Translations under genes and position numbers: made by a program
In this document: in pieces, positions 5,656 through 13,506 of the stretch
Layout of the letters: each line of letters opens with the position of its first letter
Numbering within the stretch: the first letter of the stretch is position 1
NCBI GenBank assembly: GCA_023301645.1
Contig: JALZUH010000138.1
Span: 1 to 13,836, forward strand
DNA from: Akkermansiaceae bacterium
GTDB lineage: Bacteria; Verrucomicrobiota; Verrucomicrobiia; Verrucomicrobiales; Akkermansiaceae
Length of the DNA: 13,836 bases
Direction of reading: 5' to 3'
Notes under the pieces: generated by a model
Databases searched by the model: none
Told to the model about the DNA's origin: nothing
The model's input: the letters and a program-made list of their open reading frames with translations, nothing else

Positions 5656-7992
5656 CTAGCGGAACTGACTACTACGCCAAGACCTCTTCACTCGCTTGGT
5701 TTTACTTGGATCAGGGCCGAAGTCTAGCTGGCGTGTCGGTGCATTCTGTTCAGAGCGATCTACGCGAGCGCCCTCTGCCTCCTCGCGAGTGGGTAACACA
5801 CCGCCTAAAGCCGCCTCATCCATAGCCGCAGCAACATCAAACTTCCGCTTCACGCTCTCTTGTAGAGCCTTGTGTGATGCGAGGTCATTTACGATGGTTG
5901 GCTGGATGAAAACAAGTAACTCTTGGCGAGTAACCGACTTACTCTCACGGCGAAACAATCTACCAATACCAGGAATACTGCTCAACACAGGAACCCCAGA
6001 TCTACTCGACGTCTCGTCCTCTGTGATCAATCCACCGAGTGCCACAGCAGCACCATTTGCCACCCTGACCGTCGTCTCGATCGACTCGGTCACAATCGTT
6101 GGGATTTGTTCACCGTCGATGAGCTGGAAGCCCTGAACGTCTTCATTAAGAATCGAAATATTCAATGTCACCTCATCATCTGAATTAATCAAAGGCACTA
6201 CTTCTAGCTGCAACAACACATCACGGAATTCAATATTGGTATTCTGGGAACCTGTATCTGTAGTAATCGTATTGGTAGGAACCGCGATTCGCTGACCGGA
6301 AGAGAGCACTCCTACCGTGTTATTAGAAGCGTAGACAGAAGGTGTGGCAATCACATTGAAATCAGACTTCGCCTGAAGGGCTACGAGTGTTGCCGTTAAG
6401 TTTCTATAGGCACCATAGACATTCAAACCACCTCCAGATAACAGTGTCGCTAAGTTTGAGAGGTTAGCTCCATCTGTAGATGAGGCGTCTGTAATAGAAC
6501 CTGGGTCTACTAGTCCATTGTTATTAAATCCACCTGCTAGGTCATTGGTGAGGAAGCCTAGGTTGAACCCTGTTTCGTTATTCTCTCCCAGAGTCACCTT
6601 ACCGATAATCGATGAGATATAGACCTGCTGTGGGCGAGTATCGAGCTTATCGATAAGATCTGAAACCACACGTATGCTCTCAGGTGGTCCTGAGACAAAG
6701 ATGCGGTTTGCTACATTATCAGCAACGATGAATGACTTACCCACCGAGGCTGCCTGAGGAGCAGAATTAACATCAAAACGGCTTACTCCATCAGCGCCAT
6801 TATCACCTCCTCTGTTTTGGTTATTATTTTGCTGACCTGCATTCTGATTTCGGCCAGTAGCACCTGCGCCTGCTGCTCCGGGGTCTCTGGACGCACTATT
6901 AAGAGCCTCTAGCGCCTGCACGGCTACATCGAAGAAGTCCCCAGCTATCATGAAGTTAAGCTGCCTATCCAGCTCACTTACCTGACTCGTTGGCATGTCA
7001 AACTCACTAATAAGCCCCTCAACAAAGAGCACGTCAACATTACGACCTCTGACAAAAATTTTATTTAAACGGGCATTAGCGACAATTAACACAGGAATTG
7101 TTTCCCCTGCAGCTACATTATTAGCAGCGTTATTGCCCCCTGCGGCATTCTGACCTGGTATCTGTGGGGTATTCCCCCTCGGTGCATTCGTCGTCACACG
7201 AGCTGAGGTATTTGTCTCCTGACTAGCATTGACGATTTCATTGAGCTTTGCCGCCACCTCCTCTGCATCAGCATTGTAGACAGGTATCCACTTGTTATCC
7301 ACGCTCCCCGCTGGCACATCGATGTATTTCTTCTGGTTGATGAGCTTTCGGACAAAGGAAGACTTACCCGTAATCATCAATCCTGAAGCATGGGCGAGTG
7401 GTGCGATTTTCGACCCTTGATCAAGACCATTGAGACTCTGAGTAAAGGCTCGCGTAGCATCCTCGGGCTTGATGTAATCAAGCTTCATAAAGTAGGAAAT
7501 ATACTCATCACCCGCTGGGATCTCTAGCTCACTATCAATCACCCCCTCAAGCTCACTAGGGCCACTTGCAGCTCCGCCGGCAGCCTTTGAGAGTAACTTG
7601 ACTACATTAGCCCCGCTATCGACAAAAACATATCCCTCCATACTCAAAACCTTCACCAGAAGATTCGCCGCTTCACGGTTGGTCAGAGGCCCCCTTTGGT
7701 AGAATCTAATTTCGAGCGCACGTGTAGCAGAGCTCAAGAGCACTCGTTTACCTGTATAGAGTGTATATGCATCGGCGATACTTTGATCATCCCAGTTACT
7801 ACCATCGATGACCTGCCCGACCTTAGCTGCCATGGTATTGTGATTAAATGACATGGCCTGCTTATGTCCAGCTGGCTGCTCAGGATCGGGTGGTAAGAGG
7901 GCGGGATCGGCAGGCAATATTTCAGGCACATCCTGAGCCTGCACTGCAGCGCACAACGTAAGTAATGCTATTGATTTGATGAGAAAATTCAT
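5656..7992 (-). CDS. gspD: Type II secretion secretin GspD (outer-membrane channel)
   Basis: 778 residues, in the family's size range. GspD forms the multimeric outer-membrane gate through which folded periplasmic proteins leave. A signal peptide (1-19, cut at AVQA-Q) is followed by N0 at about 60-135, N1 at 160-227, N2 at 233-334, N3 at 343-453 and the secretin core at about 455-702. The core has NVIATPSVYASNN (546-558), FRDVLLQLEVVP (589-600), the diagnostic VPVLSSIPGIGRLF (667-680) and ELLVFIQPTIV (691-701). A charged tail (703-778) follows. Two Asn/Gly/Gln-rich insertions, about 257-298 in N2 and 365-402 in N3, lengthen the periplasmic rings. It is the last secretion gene of the cluster. 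A T4P-type PilQ is possible on homology alone, but the gspG-M context supports T2SS. No Shine-Dalgarno sequence is visible. Confidence 0.94.
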   Translation of the reverse strand: MNFLIKSIALLTLCAAVQAQDVPEILPADPALLPPDPEQPAGHKQAMSFNHNTMAAKVGQVIDGSNWDDQSIADAYTLYTGKRVLLSSATRALEIRFYQRGPLTNREAANLLVKVLSMEGYVFVDSGANVVKLLSKAAGGAASGPSELEGVIDSELEIPAGDEYISYFMKLDYIKPEDATRAFTQSLNGLDQGSKIAPLAHASGLMITGKSSFVRKLINQKKYIDVPAGSVDNKWIPVYNADAEEVAAKLNEIVNASQETNTSARVTTNAPRGNTPQIPGQNAAGGNNAANNVAAGETIPVLIVANARLNKIFVRGRNVDVLFVEGLISEFDMPTSQVSELDRQLNFMIAGDFFDVAVQALEALNSASRDPGAAGAGATGRNQNAGQQNNNQNRGGDNGADGVSRFDVNSAPQAASVGKSFIVADNVANRIFVSGPPESIRVVSDLIDKLDTRPQQVYISSIIGKVTLGENNETGFNLGFLTNDLAGGFNNNGLVDPGSITDASSTDGANLSNLATLLSGGGLNVYGAYRNLTATLVALQAKSDFNVIATPSVYASNNTVGVLSSGQRIAVPTNTITTDTGSQNTNIEFRDVLLQLEVVPLINSDDEVTLNISILNEDVQGFQLIDGEQIPTIVTESIETTVRVANGAAVALGGLITEDETSSRSGVPVLSSIPGIGRLFRRESKSVTRQELLVFIQPTIVNDLASHKALQESVKRKFDVAAAMDEAALGGVLPTREEAEGARVDRSEQNAPTRQLDFGPDPSKTKRVKRSWRSSQFR

Positions 7993-8030
7993 GAGATTTG
8001 ATTTCAGCTTAATAAAGGGGCGATAAAAGG

Positions 8031-8585
8031 CTACTTTGCAGCAGGGACAACTCGACGAGTTCTGCGCGGCACGACTACATTACTTCCTGAGCTCGATGAC
8101 GTGACTCCGGGAGGAGCGGAGTTCTTTGGTGTAGGTGAGGTTCTTACACTACTGAGCTTAGGTTTGGGCTTGGTTTGTAATAGCTTATTGTCGTAGCTAA
8201 TCCACGCCGTCTGAATGCCTTTCCTGATCTTTACCTTCGTGTTCATTCTGTCCGAAAAGTCCTGCTGCACTTCGAGAAGCTCATACTCGCCAGCAGAGAA
8301 TCCTTTTAGAAAGCGAATCCGATTAGTTCGGTCTTTCTTATTCATCAAGGTGACAAAAAAACCATCTCCATGTGGCGTAACACTCGCCAAAGCCCAGTCA
8401 CGCTCTAGTGGGGATAACTGGGTCGCTACCGTCTTATCAGGCTTCACGGTAAAAGGAGAGTGATCGATCATTCTCTTAAAGGCACCCAAACTGGGCTTCC
8501 TAGGTGGTGCTGCCATCGTAGCGGACTGCATCAGCACAGTTGCAGTGCTGAGGGCAATGAAGTAATAAGCGCTTCGAGAAAACAT
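8031..8585 (-). CDS. Exported protein of unknown family between gspM and gspD, possible GspC/PilP-type connector
   Basis: 184 residues that I do not recognise as a named family. A signal peptide or N-terminal anchor covers about 1-25 (hydrophobic YFIALSTATVLMQSATMAA). Residues 55-140 form a probable small beta domain (LERDWALASVTP, GFFVTLMNKKD, YELLEVQQDF, TKVKIRKGIQTAWISYD). The last 45 residues are a Pro/Ser/Lys/Arg-rich disordered tail. Its place between the inner-membrane platform gene gspM and the secretin, and the beta-rich centre, suggest a part like the HR domain of GspC or PilP, which links platform to secretin N0. This is inference from context. It has no PDZ domain and no coiled coil, both of which occur at the C-terminus of many GspC proteins. 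It lies 38 bases before gspD and 48 bases after gspM. Confidence 0.6.
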   Translation of the reverse strand: MFSRSAYYFIALSTATVLMQSATMAAPPRKPSLGAFKRMIDHSPFTVKPDKTVATQLSPLERDWALASVTPHGDGFFVTLMNKKDRTNRIRFLKGFSAGEYELLEVQQDFSDRMNTKVKIRKGIQTAWISYDNKLLQTKPKPKLSSVRTSPTPKNSAPPGVTSSSSGSNVVVPRRTRRVVPAAK

Positions 8586-8633
8586 GATTATAGTTGAAAT
8601 AACGCCACAGGAATAAAGACTTGTCTGTTTATT

Positions 8634-9197
8634 TTAGTTTGAAGCGTCAGTCTCATCTGTCGACGACTCTGAGAGTGGGCTATACCACTGGGTCACTTCA
8701 AGCTCACAATCCATTTTTGTATCATCCGTGCGCTTTGGAATAATCTTCAGGCTAGTAATAGAACGAGCATCATTAGGAGATTGCAGATCAACTAACCAAT
8801 GGTAGAGCTGAGCATCCGCTGCACTAGCTGTGACTCGAATCACCGCCGAGCGGTATGCGCCAAACTCATTGACATCCTCATCCATTGGACGAGGACGCTT
8901 ACCAATAGTAACCCCACTCCTCAGAGCACTCTTCTCAGTAAAGCCTGCCAAATCAGACGCCACCTTACCATGCGTGCTCTCAATAGGCGGGTATTCTGCT
9001 AGCCAGTCCATCTCGTCACTTCGAGATGCAGCTTCATCGAGCTCCTTTTCCATACGGCTGATTTCCTCAGCATTACGCTTATAGGTAGCTCGATTCTTCT
9101 TCATCTTCGCACTGTAAGATGTGTAGAGGAACATCGTGCCAATGATTAAAACGGCAGCGACGAGGATGAAGGTAAGTTTCTTTTCTCGATCATTCAT
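8634..9197 (-). CDS. gspM: Type II secretion inner-membrane protein, GspM/PilO-like
   Basis: 187 residues with a short cytoplasmic N-terminus, one transmembrane helix (about 8-28, LTFILVAAVLIIGTMFLY), a coiled-coil stretch (31-62, rich in K/E/R) and a periplasmic domain (78-172) with alternating strands and helices. This fits the ferredoxin-like fold of GspM and PilO. GspM pairs with GspL in the inner-membrane platform that couples the cytoplasmic ATPase to pseudopilus growth. The start codon shares one base with the gspL stop (TAATG), and AAGGAG lies 10 bases before it, so translation is probably coupled. Sequence similarity in this family is always weak, so the name depends on topology and on its place after gspL. 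The last 15 residues are a Ser/Asp/Glu tail. Confidence 0.78.
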   Translation of the reverse strand: MNDREKKLTFILVAAVLIIGTMFLYTSYSAKMKKNRATYKRNAEEISRMEKELDEAASRSDEMDWLAEYPPIESTHGKVASDLAGFTEKSALRSGVTIGKRPRPMDEDVNEFGAYRSAVIRVTASAADAQLYHWLVDLQSPNDARSITSLKIIPKRTDDTKMDCELEVTQWYSPLSESSTDETDASN

Positions 9198-10450
9198 TAT
9201 TGCGTATCTCCTTTTAGCGTTCCTACATAGGTGAACTCCCAGCGAGTCGTCTTTGCCTTCGGACTGGGAGAAGGTATCGCCCAGTCATAGTCAGACAGTG
9301 ATTTCTCCAGCTTCTCGGCAAAATCATTAGCCAATGGCAACTCTGCCGCCTCGCCTCTGATGGTAATCTGGTCGCGATTGGCGTCGAATATATTAAACCT
9401 TACATCCTTACCCGTCGGGATGAGCTTGGTGCAGCGCTCAAGTAGCAGTAGAGGCCAGCGTTTGCTATCTACCACAGGGGCTAGCTGCTCCCAATCTGAC
9501 TTGAAAAAATCCACCCCCGCATGCCTCATCTTTACATCCTCAAGGACTTTTTGCTGATCAGCAATATCGGATTTCAAGGTGAAGAAACCATACGCGAAGT
9601 AAGCAATAGCAGCGATAAGCAATATGGCCGCAATGCCCATGCAGGTATTAAGCTTCAGCTTATCAGCCTGCTTACGACGCTCAGCTCTCACATTCGCCGG
9701 CACAAGAGCACTCAACTCAGCTGGCATCGACGGATTAGGCTTCTTGACGGCCGTCACCTCCACCTCCATGTGATCGCGGAAAGTTTGCACATCAGCTTCA
9801 GAAGGATCTAGCTCATCACCATCTAGCCAGAGCACCACTCGATTTACCTGTAAGTTCACACCCTGCATACTTAACTGCATCAGTGCGAGCTTCACATCAC
9901 GAATAGCGTCCTCTCCTAGGGAAAGATTCGAAAGCGACTGGAAATAGCTAAGCTGACCAGCACTAGAGCCAGTCACCGCAAAACCCCAGCGTCCAAGCTC
10001 ACGCCAAAGTGTTACCGAATTAGCCTCAAAGGGGAAAAACCGTGCAGACACGTCAAAACCAGTGGGCGAGGCCGCCGGCATAGTATCAGACTCTGGCGCA
10101 GAGAGGATGACACTGAGTAACTGCGCATCTGCAGCACCAAGATTAGCTACAAAAACATCACTCAGCACCCCAGCACCCTCCTCTGGTCGGATATTGGACT
10201 TCTCCAAGTGCATCTCAGCCAGATCGGCAAACATTGTCTCGTCACTCGTCTGCACATGAAAGGGCACAGCCAAAACCTCACGAATGGGAAAACCCATTAC
10301 CAAGCGCTGCGACGTTATCTTATCTAGCTCGGAGGCCTTATTGACATCACTGCGAAGTTGGCAGGTGAAGCCCTTCTCAGGTGCGCCTACCCAGAGCTCC
10401 CAGCCGCGTGCGCCCGGAAGAAGTAATGTGTTATCAGTTTTACTGCTCAA
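9197..10450 (-). CDS. gspL: Type II secretion inner-membrane protein GspL (PilM/PilN-like fusion)
   Basis: 417 residues. Residues 1-265 form a cytoplasmic region compatible with the actin-like PilM/GspL fold. A single transmembrane helix spans about 270-291 (CMGIAAILLIAAIAYFAYGFF). The periplasmic part (295-414) combines a short coiled coil with a PilN/GspL-type alpha/beta domain (WPLLLLERCTKLIP, ITIRGEA). GspL anchors the GspE ATPase to the membrane and partners GspM. The start is TTG at 10450-10448: there is no ATG or GTG between it and the in-frame TAA 30 bases upstream, and the first internal Met (residue 52) would cut the domain. It follows gspK by 61 bases and overlaps gspM by one base. 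The nucleotide-binding motifs of actin-like proteins are not obvious, as is usual for GspL. Confidence 0.85.
   Translation of the reverse strand: MSSKTDNTLLLPGARGWELWVGAPEKGFTCQLRSDVNKASELDKITSQRLVMGFPIREVLAVPFHVQTSDETMFADLAEMHLEKSNIRPEEGAGVLSDVFVANLGAADAQLLSVILSAPESDTMPAASPTGFDVSARFFPFEANSVTLWRELGRWGFAVTGSSAGQLSYFQSLSNLSLGEDAIRDVKLALMQLSMQGVNLQVNRVVLWLDGDELDPSEADVQTFRDHMEVEVTAVKKPNPSMPAELSALVPANVRAERRKQADKLKLNTCMGIAAILLIAAIAYFAYGFFTLKSDIADQQKVLEDVKMRHAGVDFFKSDWEQLAPVVDSKRWPLLLLERCTKLIPTGKDVRFNIFDANRDQITIRGEAAELPLANDFAEKLEKSLSDYDWAIPSPSPKAKTTRWEFTYVGTLKGDTQ
9208..9213 (-). promoter_or_regulatory. Ribosome binding site for gspM
   Basis: AAGGAG on the minus strand lies 10 bases before the gspM ATG, within the last codons of gspL. 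It supports the ATG that overlaps the gspL stop as the true start. Confidence 0.65.
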
Positions 10451-10511
10451 TGGAATTAGTTCTCTGTTTAATGTTATTTAAAATATGAAAGACTGCTGCA
10501 CCTAGATTCAA

Positions 10512-11483
10512 TTAAGGCAGGATCTCCTCTTTTCTCTCTAGGATAATTAATTGATCGTCTCGACCTCTCAATACAAGTGTGATGCGGCGTTTCACCGTGC
10601 CTGCTCGACCGTCACTGATGACTCGTGTGACCGGATCTTCTGTCGTGATACGTCCCTGGATAATCTCTTGTTGAAAGTCTGACAAGCCCAAGAAATCACC
10701 TGCCTCTCTAACACTCTCAAAACGCACATCATCCTCCGTATCACGGATAAGATCAGGTCCCAAAATCCGCTCGACCAAATCCGTAGCATCATCAATGGAA
10801 ATCTCCATCGCCACCGAAATGAGGTCTGCTGACGCCTCATTGATATCTAACAAACCACTACTCCACACTGTAAACCACTCCCGCCAGTCAGGTCTTACCT
10901 CTAGGAGCAAGTTGATATCCTTAACCAGTAGCATCTCATCGAGATTATAAAAAGGTCGATTGAAGGGGTGATTATTGCGCCCCTCTTGCTCATACCAAGT
11001 CGCCTCTGCACCATTAAGCTCTACATCCTCGCCTCTATCCACCCAGTCCTTGAGATTATCCACCAGCATCTGAGCATCTTCGAGAGGCATTTCCCAATCC
11101 GTGAAAATATCCACCAGTAGCTGCTTATCCTCAGTCAGTAATAACCCATTGATATTAAATCTCGCACCTTCTGAGCTGAACCTTGCACTGTAGGAAATAT
11201 CACGCTCAGGATCACTCCACTCCAGTAGCGGATCGAGCTTTCTAATAGATGGATTCACCGCAACAGCAATCCCCCGCTCCGCTGCCTGTAACGCCTCAAA
11301 ACCATTAATTTGAGCCGATGCTACATCAGCATCGTAATACACCACCCTCACCGCAGAAAATACTGCTAGTGAGAGCACAGCCATAATCCAAAACACAGCA
11401 ATCAGCGCACTTCCCTTCTTCGGCAGTGGCATAGCGAGCCCATTAGGCAGCTGGCTGGGCTTAGTATGAAGTGATGATCTCAT
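10512..11483 (-). CDS. gspK: Type II secretion minor pseudopilin GspK
   Basis: 323 residues, the usual length of GspK, the large pseudopilin at the pilus tip that assembles with GspI and GspJ and starts pseudopilus formation. The prepilin site is KKG-SALIAVFWIMAVLSLAV: cleavage after G24 exposes the hydrophobic helix. The +5 position is not Glu, which is the known GspK exception among pseudopilins. Family signatures follow: ARFNINGLL (107-115), DWVDRGED (146-153), NGAEATWYEQ (157-166), NLDEMLLVKDI (180-190) and DINEASADLISV (213-224, helix-hairpin-helix-like). The start at 11483 gives a 24-residue leader; an internal ATG at 11432 would give a 7-residue leader, more typical of the family. gspJ ends 39 bases upstream. 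Confidence 0.93.
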   Translation of the reverse strand: MRSSLHTKPSQLPNGLAMPLPKKGSALIAVFWIMAVLSLAVFSAVRVVYYDADVASAQINGFEALQAAERGIAVAVNPSIRKLDPLLEWSDPERDISYSARFSSEGARFNINGLLLTEDKQLLVDIFTDWEMPLEDAQMLVDNLKDWVDRGEDVELNGAEATWYEQEGRNNHPFNRPFYNLDEMLLVKDINLLLEVRPDWREWFTVWSSGLLDINEASADLISVAMEISIDDATDLVERILGPDLIRDTEDDVRFESVREAGDFLGLSDFQQEIIQGRITTEDPVTRVISDGRAGTVKRRITLVLRGRDDQLIILERKEEILP

Positions 11484-11522
11484 GATAGTTAGTAGTTATT
11501 AGAATATAGATAATACGATCAT

Positions 11523-12371
11523 TTAAGGCCCAACTTGGATACCAATTTGCCCTCCTGACTGAGTTCCACCTCCATTACCACCAATACTGGGCAAATTCTC
11601 TCCACCTCGATCAGAAGCGCCTTGACCGCCGCCGCCCTGATTAGCCTGCCCACCATCGCCAGAGGTGAGACCTCTCTCAAAATCTCTAAAATACTGCGCC
11701 GTATTCAGCTTAGGAACAATCCAGCAGGTTTGCTGCACAATATCTGACTGAGTATCAAAGCGGCAGTAGAACTTCACCTGCAGTGGCAACTGGCTATCGT
11801 TATCCCATTCCGAGGAAGCCTCCAGGCTATCACCATCAATCACATCACAGTCACACACCCATAGCCCCTCCACTAACGTAATCTCGGCAAATGGCTCAGC
11901 GTCCTCATCCACTGATTCAGGGTCGTTAGGGTCTTCCAAGATCTTCACATCATAGAACCTCAGCACCACATCCACAAAGCCATCCCGCCGCTGCACCGAA
12001 GACAGCTGCACAGCCTCAGCCGTCACAGGGTTCTCACCCCAGTTAAAGGACGTCGGGACATTCTGAAAAGTCAGATTAAAGAGCTGCCTGGAAACAGATC
12101 CTCCGTATGAGTCATGTGTTTCTAAGCGTAAAATTGCATTACCCGGTATTTGTTCGAAGTGATTGGTCAGCAGTCTGAAAAAAGCATTTCTCTCCATCGT
12201 ATCCTGCTGAGAATCCACTACTGTCTGACTTAGTGTTACAGCTGAGCTCGCCACACGGAAAATCATACTGACCAGCATCCCCATAATCCCAAGGGCGATG
12301 ACAACCTCCAGCAATGTGAAGCCAGCCCTCGCCAAGTGAGTCTTTTTAGGTGATGTGCTTTTGCAGTTCAT
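11523..12371 (-). CDS. gspJ: Type II secretion minor pseudopilin, GspJ-like
   Basis: 282 residues. The type IV prepilin signal RAG-FTLLEVVIALGIMGML gives cleavage after G17, with Glu at +5 (E22) for methylation and packing. The next 200 residues have the beta-rich character of GspJ, including many Asp/Glu and a Cys-containing strand. The last 48 or so residues (235-282) are a Gly/Gln/Asn-rich, probably disordered tail not found in typical proteobacterial GspJ, which is about 200 residues long. GspJ caps the pseudopilus with GspI and GspK. The name is chosen from the order G-H-I-J-K and the size; the helix alone would fit any minor pseudopilin. It lies 71 bases after gspI, and no Shine-Dalgarno sequence is visible. 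Confidence 0.82.
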   Translation of the reverse strand: MNCKSTSPKKTHLARAGFTLLEVVIALGIMGMLVSMIFRVASSAVTLSQTVVDSQQDTMERNAFFRLLTNHFEQIPGNAILRLETHDSYGGSVSRQLFNLTFQNVPTSFNWGENPVTAEAVQLSSVQRRDGFVDVVLRFYDVKILEDPNDPESVDEDAEPFAEITLVEGLWVCDCDVIDGDSLEASSEWDNDSQLPLQVKFYCRFDTQSDIVQQTCWIVPKLNTAQYFRDFERGLTSGDGGQANQGGGGQGASDRGGENLPSIGGNGGGTQSGGQIGIQVGP

Positions 12372-12442
12372 GGTTCGTGTTTCTAGATGATTTCATAAGG
12401 GGTAAAGAACGCCCTCATTGTCACTAGTGTAAGTTTATTTCT

Positions 12443-12880
12443 CTATGGTTGGTAGAGCCGATTGTATCTCCAAGTCTCCGCCGATTGCTGGTGCTCCTCA
12501 TTCTCAAAGGTCCAATAAAAAGTAACTCTGATAAGAAACATTCCCGGCAAAAGCTCACCATTATCATTTTCGAGCTCTAGTGGCTCGACAAGAGTCTCCA
12601 CCTCCCCTGCAAAAAACGACTCCTCATCACCAGTAATATCAGTCAGAGGCACCGAGAAAACACCCTCCTCCAGATCGGGATTACTCAAAGCATCAATCAG
12701 CGCACTTTGAAGAATCTGACCAATCGCCATTTCATCCTGAATCGTATGAGCCGTTCGGCTCGTCACATGCAGAGCCTTCGTTAATGAGACAGCCACCGTC
12801 GCAAAAAGCCCTAGCGCAATGATGATCTCGATCAGCACATAGCCTGCATTTTTTCTGTGAAATGGTGCTGTTTGTTTCAT
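12443..12880 (-). CDS. gspI: Type II secretion minor pseudopilin, GspI-like
   Basis: 145 residues, close to the usual 120-140 of GspI. The prepilin signal is NAG-YVLIEIIIALGLFATVAVSL: cleavage follows G13, with Glu at +5 (E18). Tyr at +1 is less common than Phe or Met. The soluble domain has the short beta-sheet pattern of GspI and ends in a strand with Trp and Tyr (FYWTFENEEH, TWRYNRLY). GspI starts tip-complex assembly with GspJ and GspK. It lies 17 bases after gspH, with AGGA three bases before the ATG, which is a poor spacing. The position between H and J supports the name. Confidence 0.83.
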   Translation of the reverse strand: MKQTAPFHRKNAGYVLIEIIIALGLFATVAVSLTKALHVTSRTAHTIQDEMAIGQILQSALIDALSNPDLEEGVFSVPLTDITGDEESFFAGEVETLVEPLELENDNGELLPGMFLIRVTFYWTFENEEHQQSAETWRYNRLYQP

Positions 12881-12897
12881 TTTCCTAATAAGGCTGG

Positions 12898-13506
12898 TTA
12901 TTTCATAATCGTCATTTCCTCATCTCGCACACTGCCAGTGAGAGGGTGTAATCGCTGAATGATCCAGCTCTCACCAATGGAGCATCGCAGCCCAATCGGC
13001 TCAACCAGGCCAGACGGCTCAATCGTAAAAGTAACCTCTACATCCTTCTCCATCGTAATCCAATCATCAGAACCCCAACGCTGGATTTCTAAACTCACAG
13101 CTTCATCATGTGCCTTCGATGCAGTGACATCCTCATGAGATATCAGCGGCGACTCCGAACTCCCCCCAGAAGAATCACTCCCCCTATCAGAAGCTCGATT
13201 ACTAAAGCTCGAATCATCGCTATCTGCTAGAGAAAGAGCATAACGAGGAGCCATCGAAACACTCTGCTCAGTCACGGTAACAGCATATGGTCGCTGCTGC
13301 CTTACCGCTACATTTCTAGCCCTTGTGGCCATTGTCACGATTGTCCCAGAAGCTCGACGAAGCTGCTCCTCAGTCTGCACTGTAGCCACACTCACTGTGA
13401 TCCAAGTGACAATCACCGCCATCATCCCCAAGACCATGACAATCTCGAGGAGTGAAAAGCCTTGAAGCAAATATTTGCTTTGGTGGCCTTTTTTAAAGTT
13501 ATTCAT
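12898..13506 (-). CDS. gspH: Type II secretion minor pseudopilin, GspH-like
   Basis: 202 residues from the chosen ATG at 13506, which overlaps the end of gspG by 8 bases (ATGAATAA). The frame stays open to an ATG at 13530, but that would overlap gspG by 32 bases and lengthen the prepilin leader to 24 residues. The signal LLQG-FSLLEIVMVLGMMAVIV is cleaved after G16, with Glu at +5 (E21). A GspH-type motif follows: ATRARNVAVRQQRPYAVTV, matching the usual pattern of helix, basic patch and first strand. Residues 95-118 form a Ser/Asp/Gly-rich insertion, probably a disordered surface loop. The C-terminus has the expected strand pattern (VEVTFTIEPSGLVEP). GspH joins the major pilin GspG to the tip complex. 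Confidence 0.84.
   Translation of the reverse strand: MNNFKKGHQSKYLLQGFSLLEIVMVLGMMAVIVTWITVSVATVQTEEQLRRASGTIVTMATRARNVAVRQQRPYAVTVTEQSVSMAPRYALSLADSDDSSFSNRASDRGSDSSGGSSESPLISHEDVTASKAHDEAVSLEIQRWGSDDWITMEKDVEVTFTIEPSGLVEPIGLRCSIGESWIIQRLHPLTGSVRDEEMTIMK

Noticed and set aside
5350..5727. Plus-strand open frame of 125 codons
   Set aside because: It runs across the 5' end of the phosphatase gene, the short gap and the 3' end of gspD on the opposite strand; the translation shows no domain or signal, and both minus-strand proteins are clearly real.
5696..6136. Plus-strand open frame of 146 codons
   Set aside because: It is antisense to the conserved secretin core; composition is Ser/Thr-rich as expected of a shadow frame.
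12383..12418. Minus-strand 11-codon frame (MRAFFTPYEII) between gspI and gspJ
   Set aside because: No ribosome binding site, no run of regulatory codons and no hairpin after it; a leader peptide is not supported.
12420..12432. Palindrome CACTAGTG in the gspI-gspJ gap
   Set aside because: Only 8 bases with no loop or U-run; such palindromes are common by chance and no regulator can be assigned.
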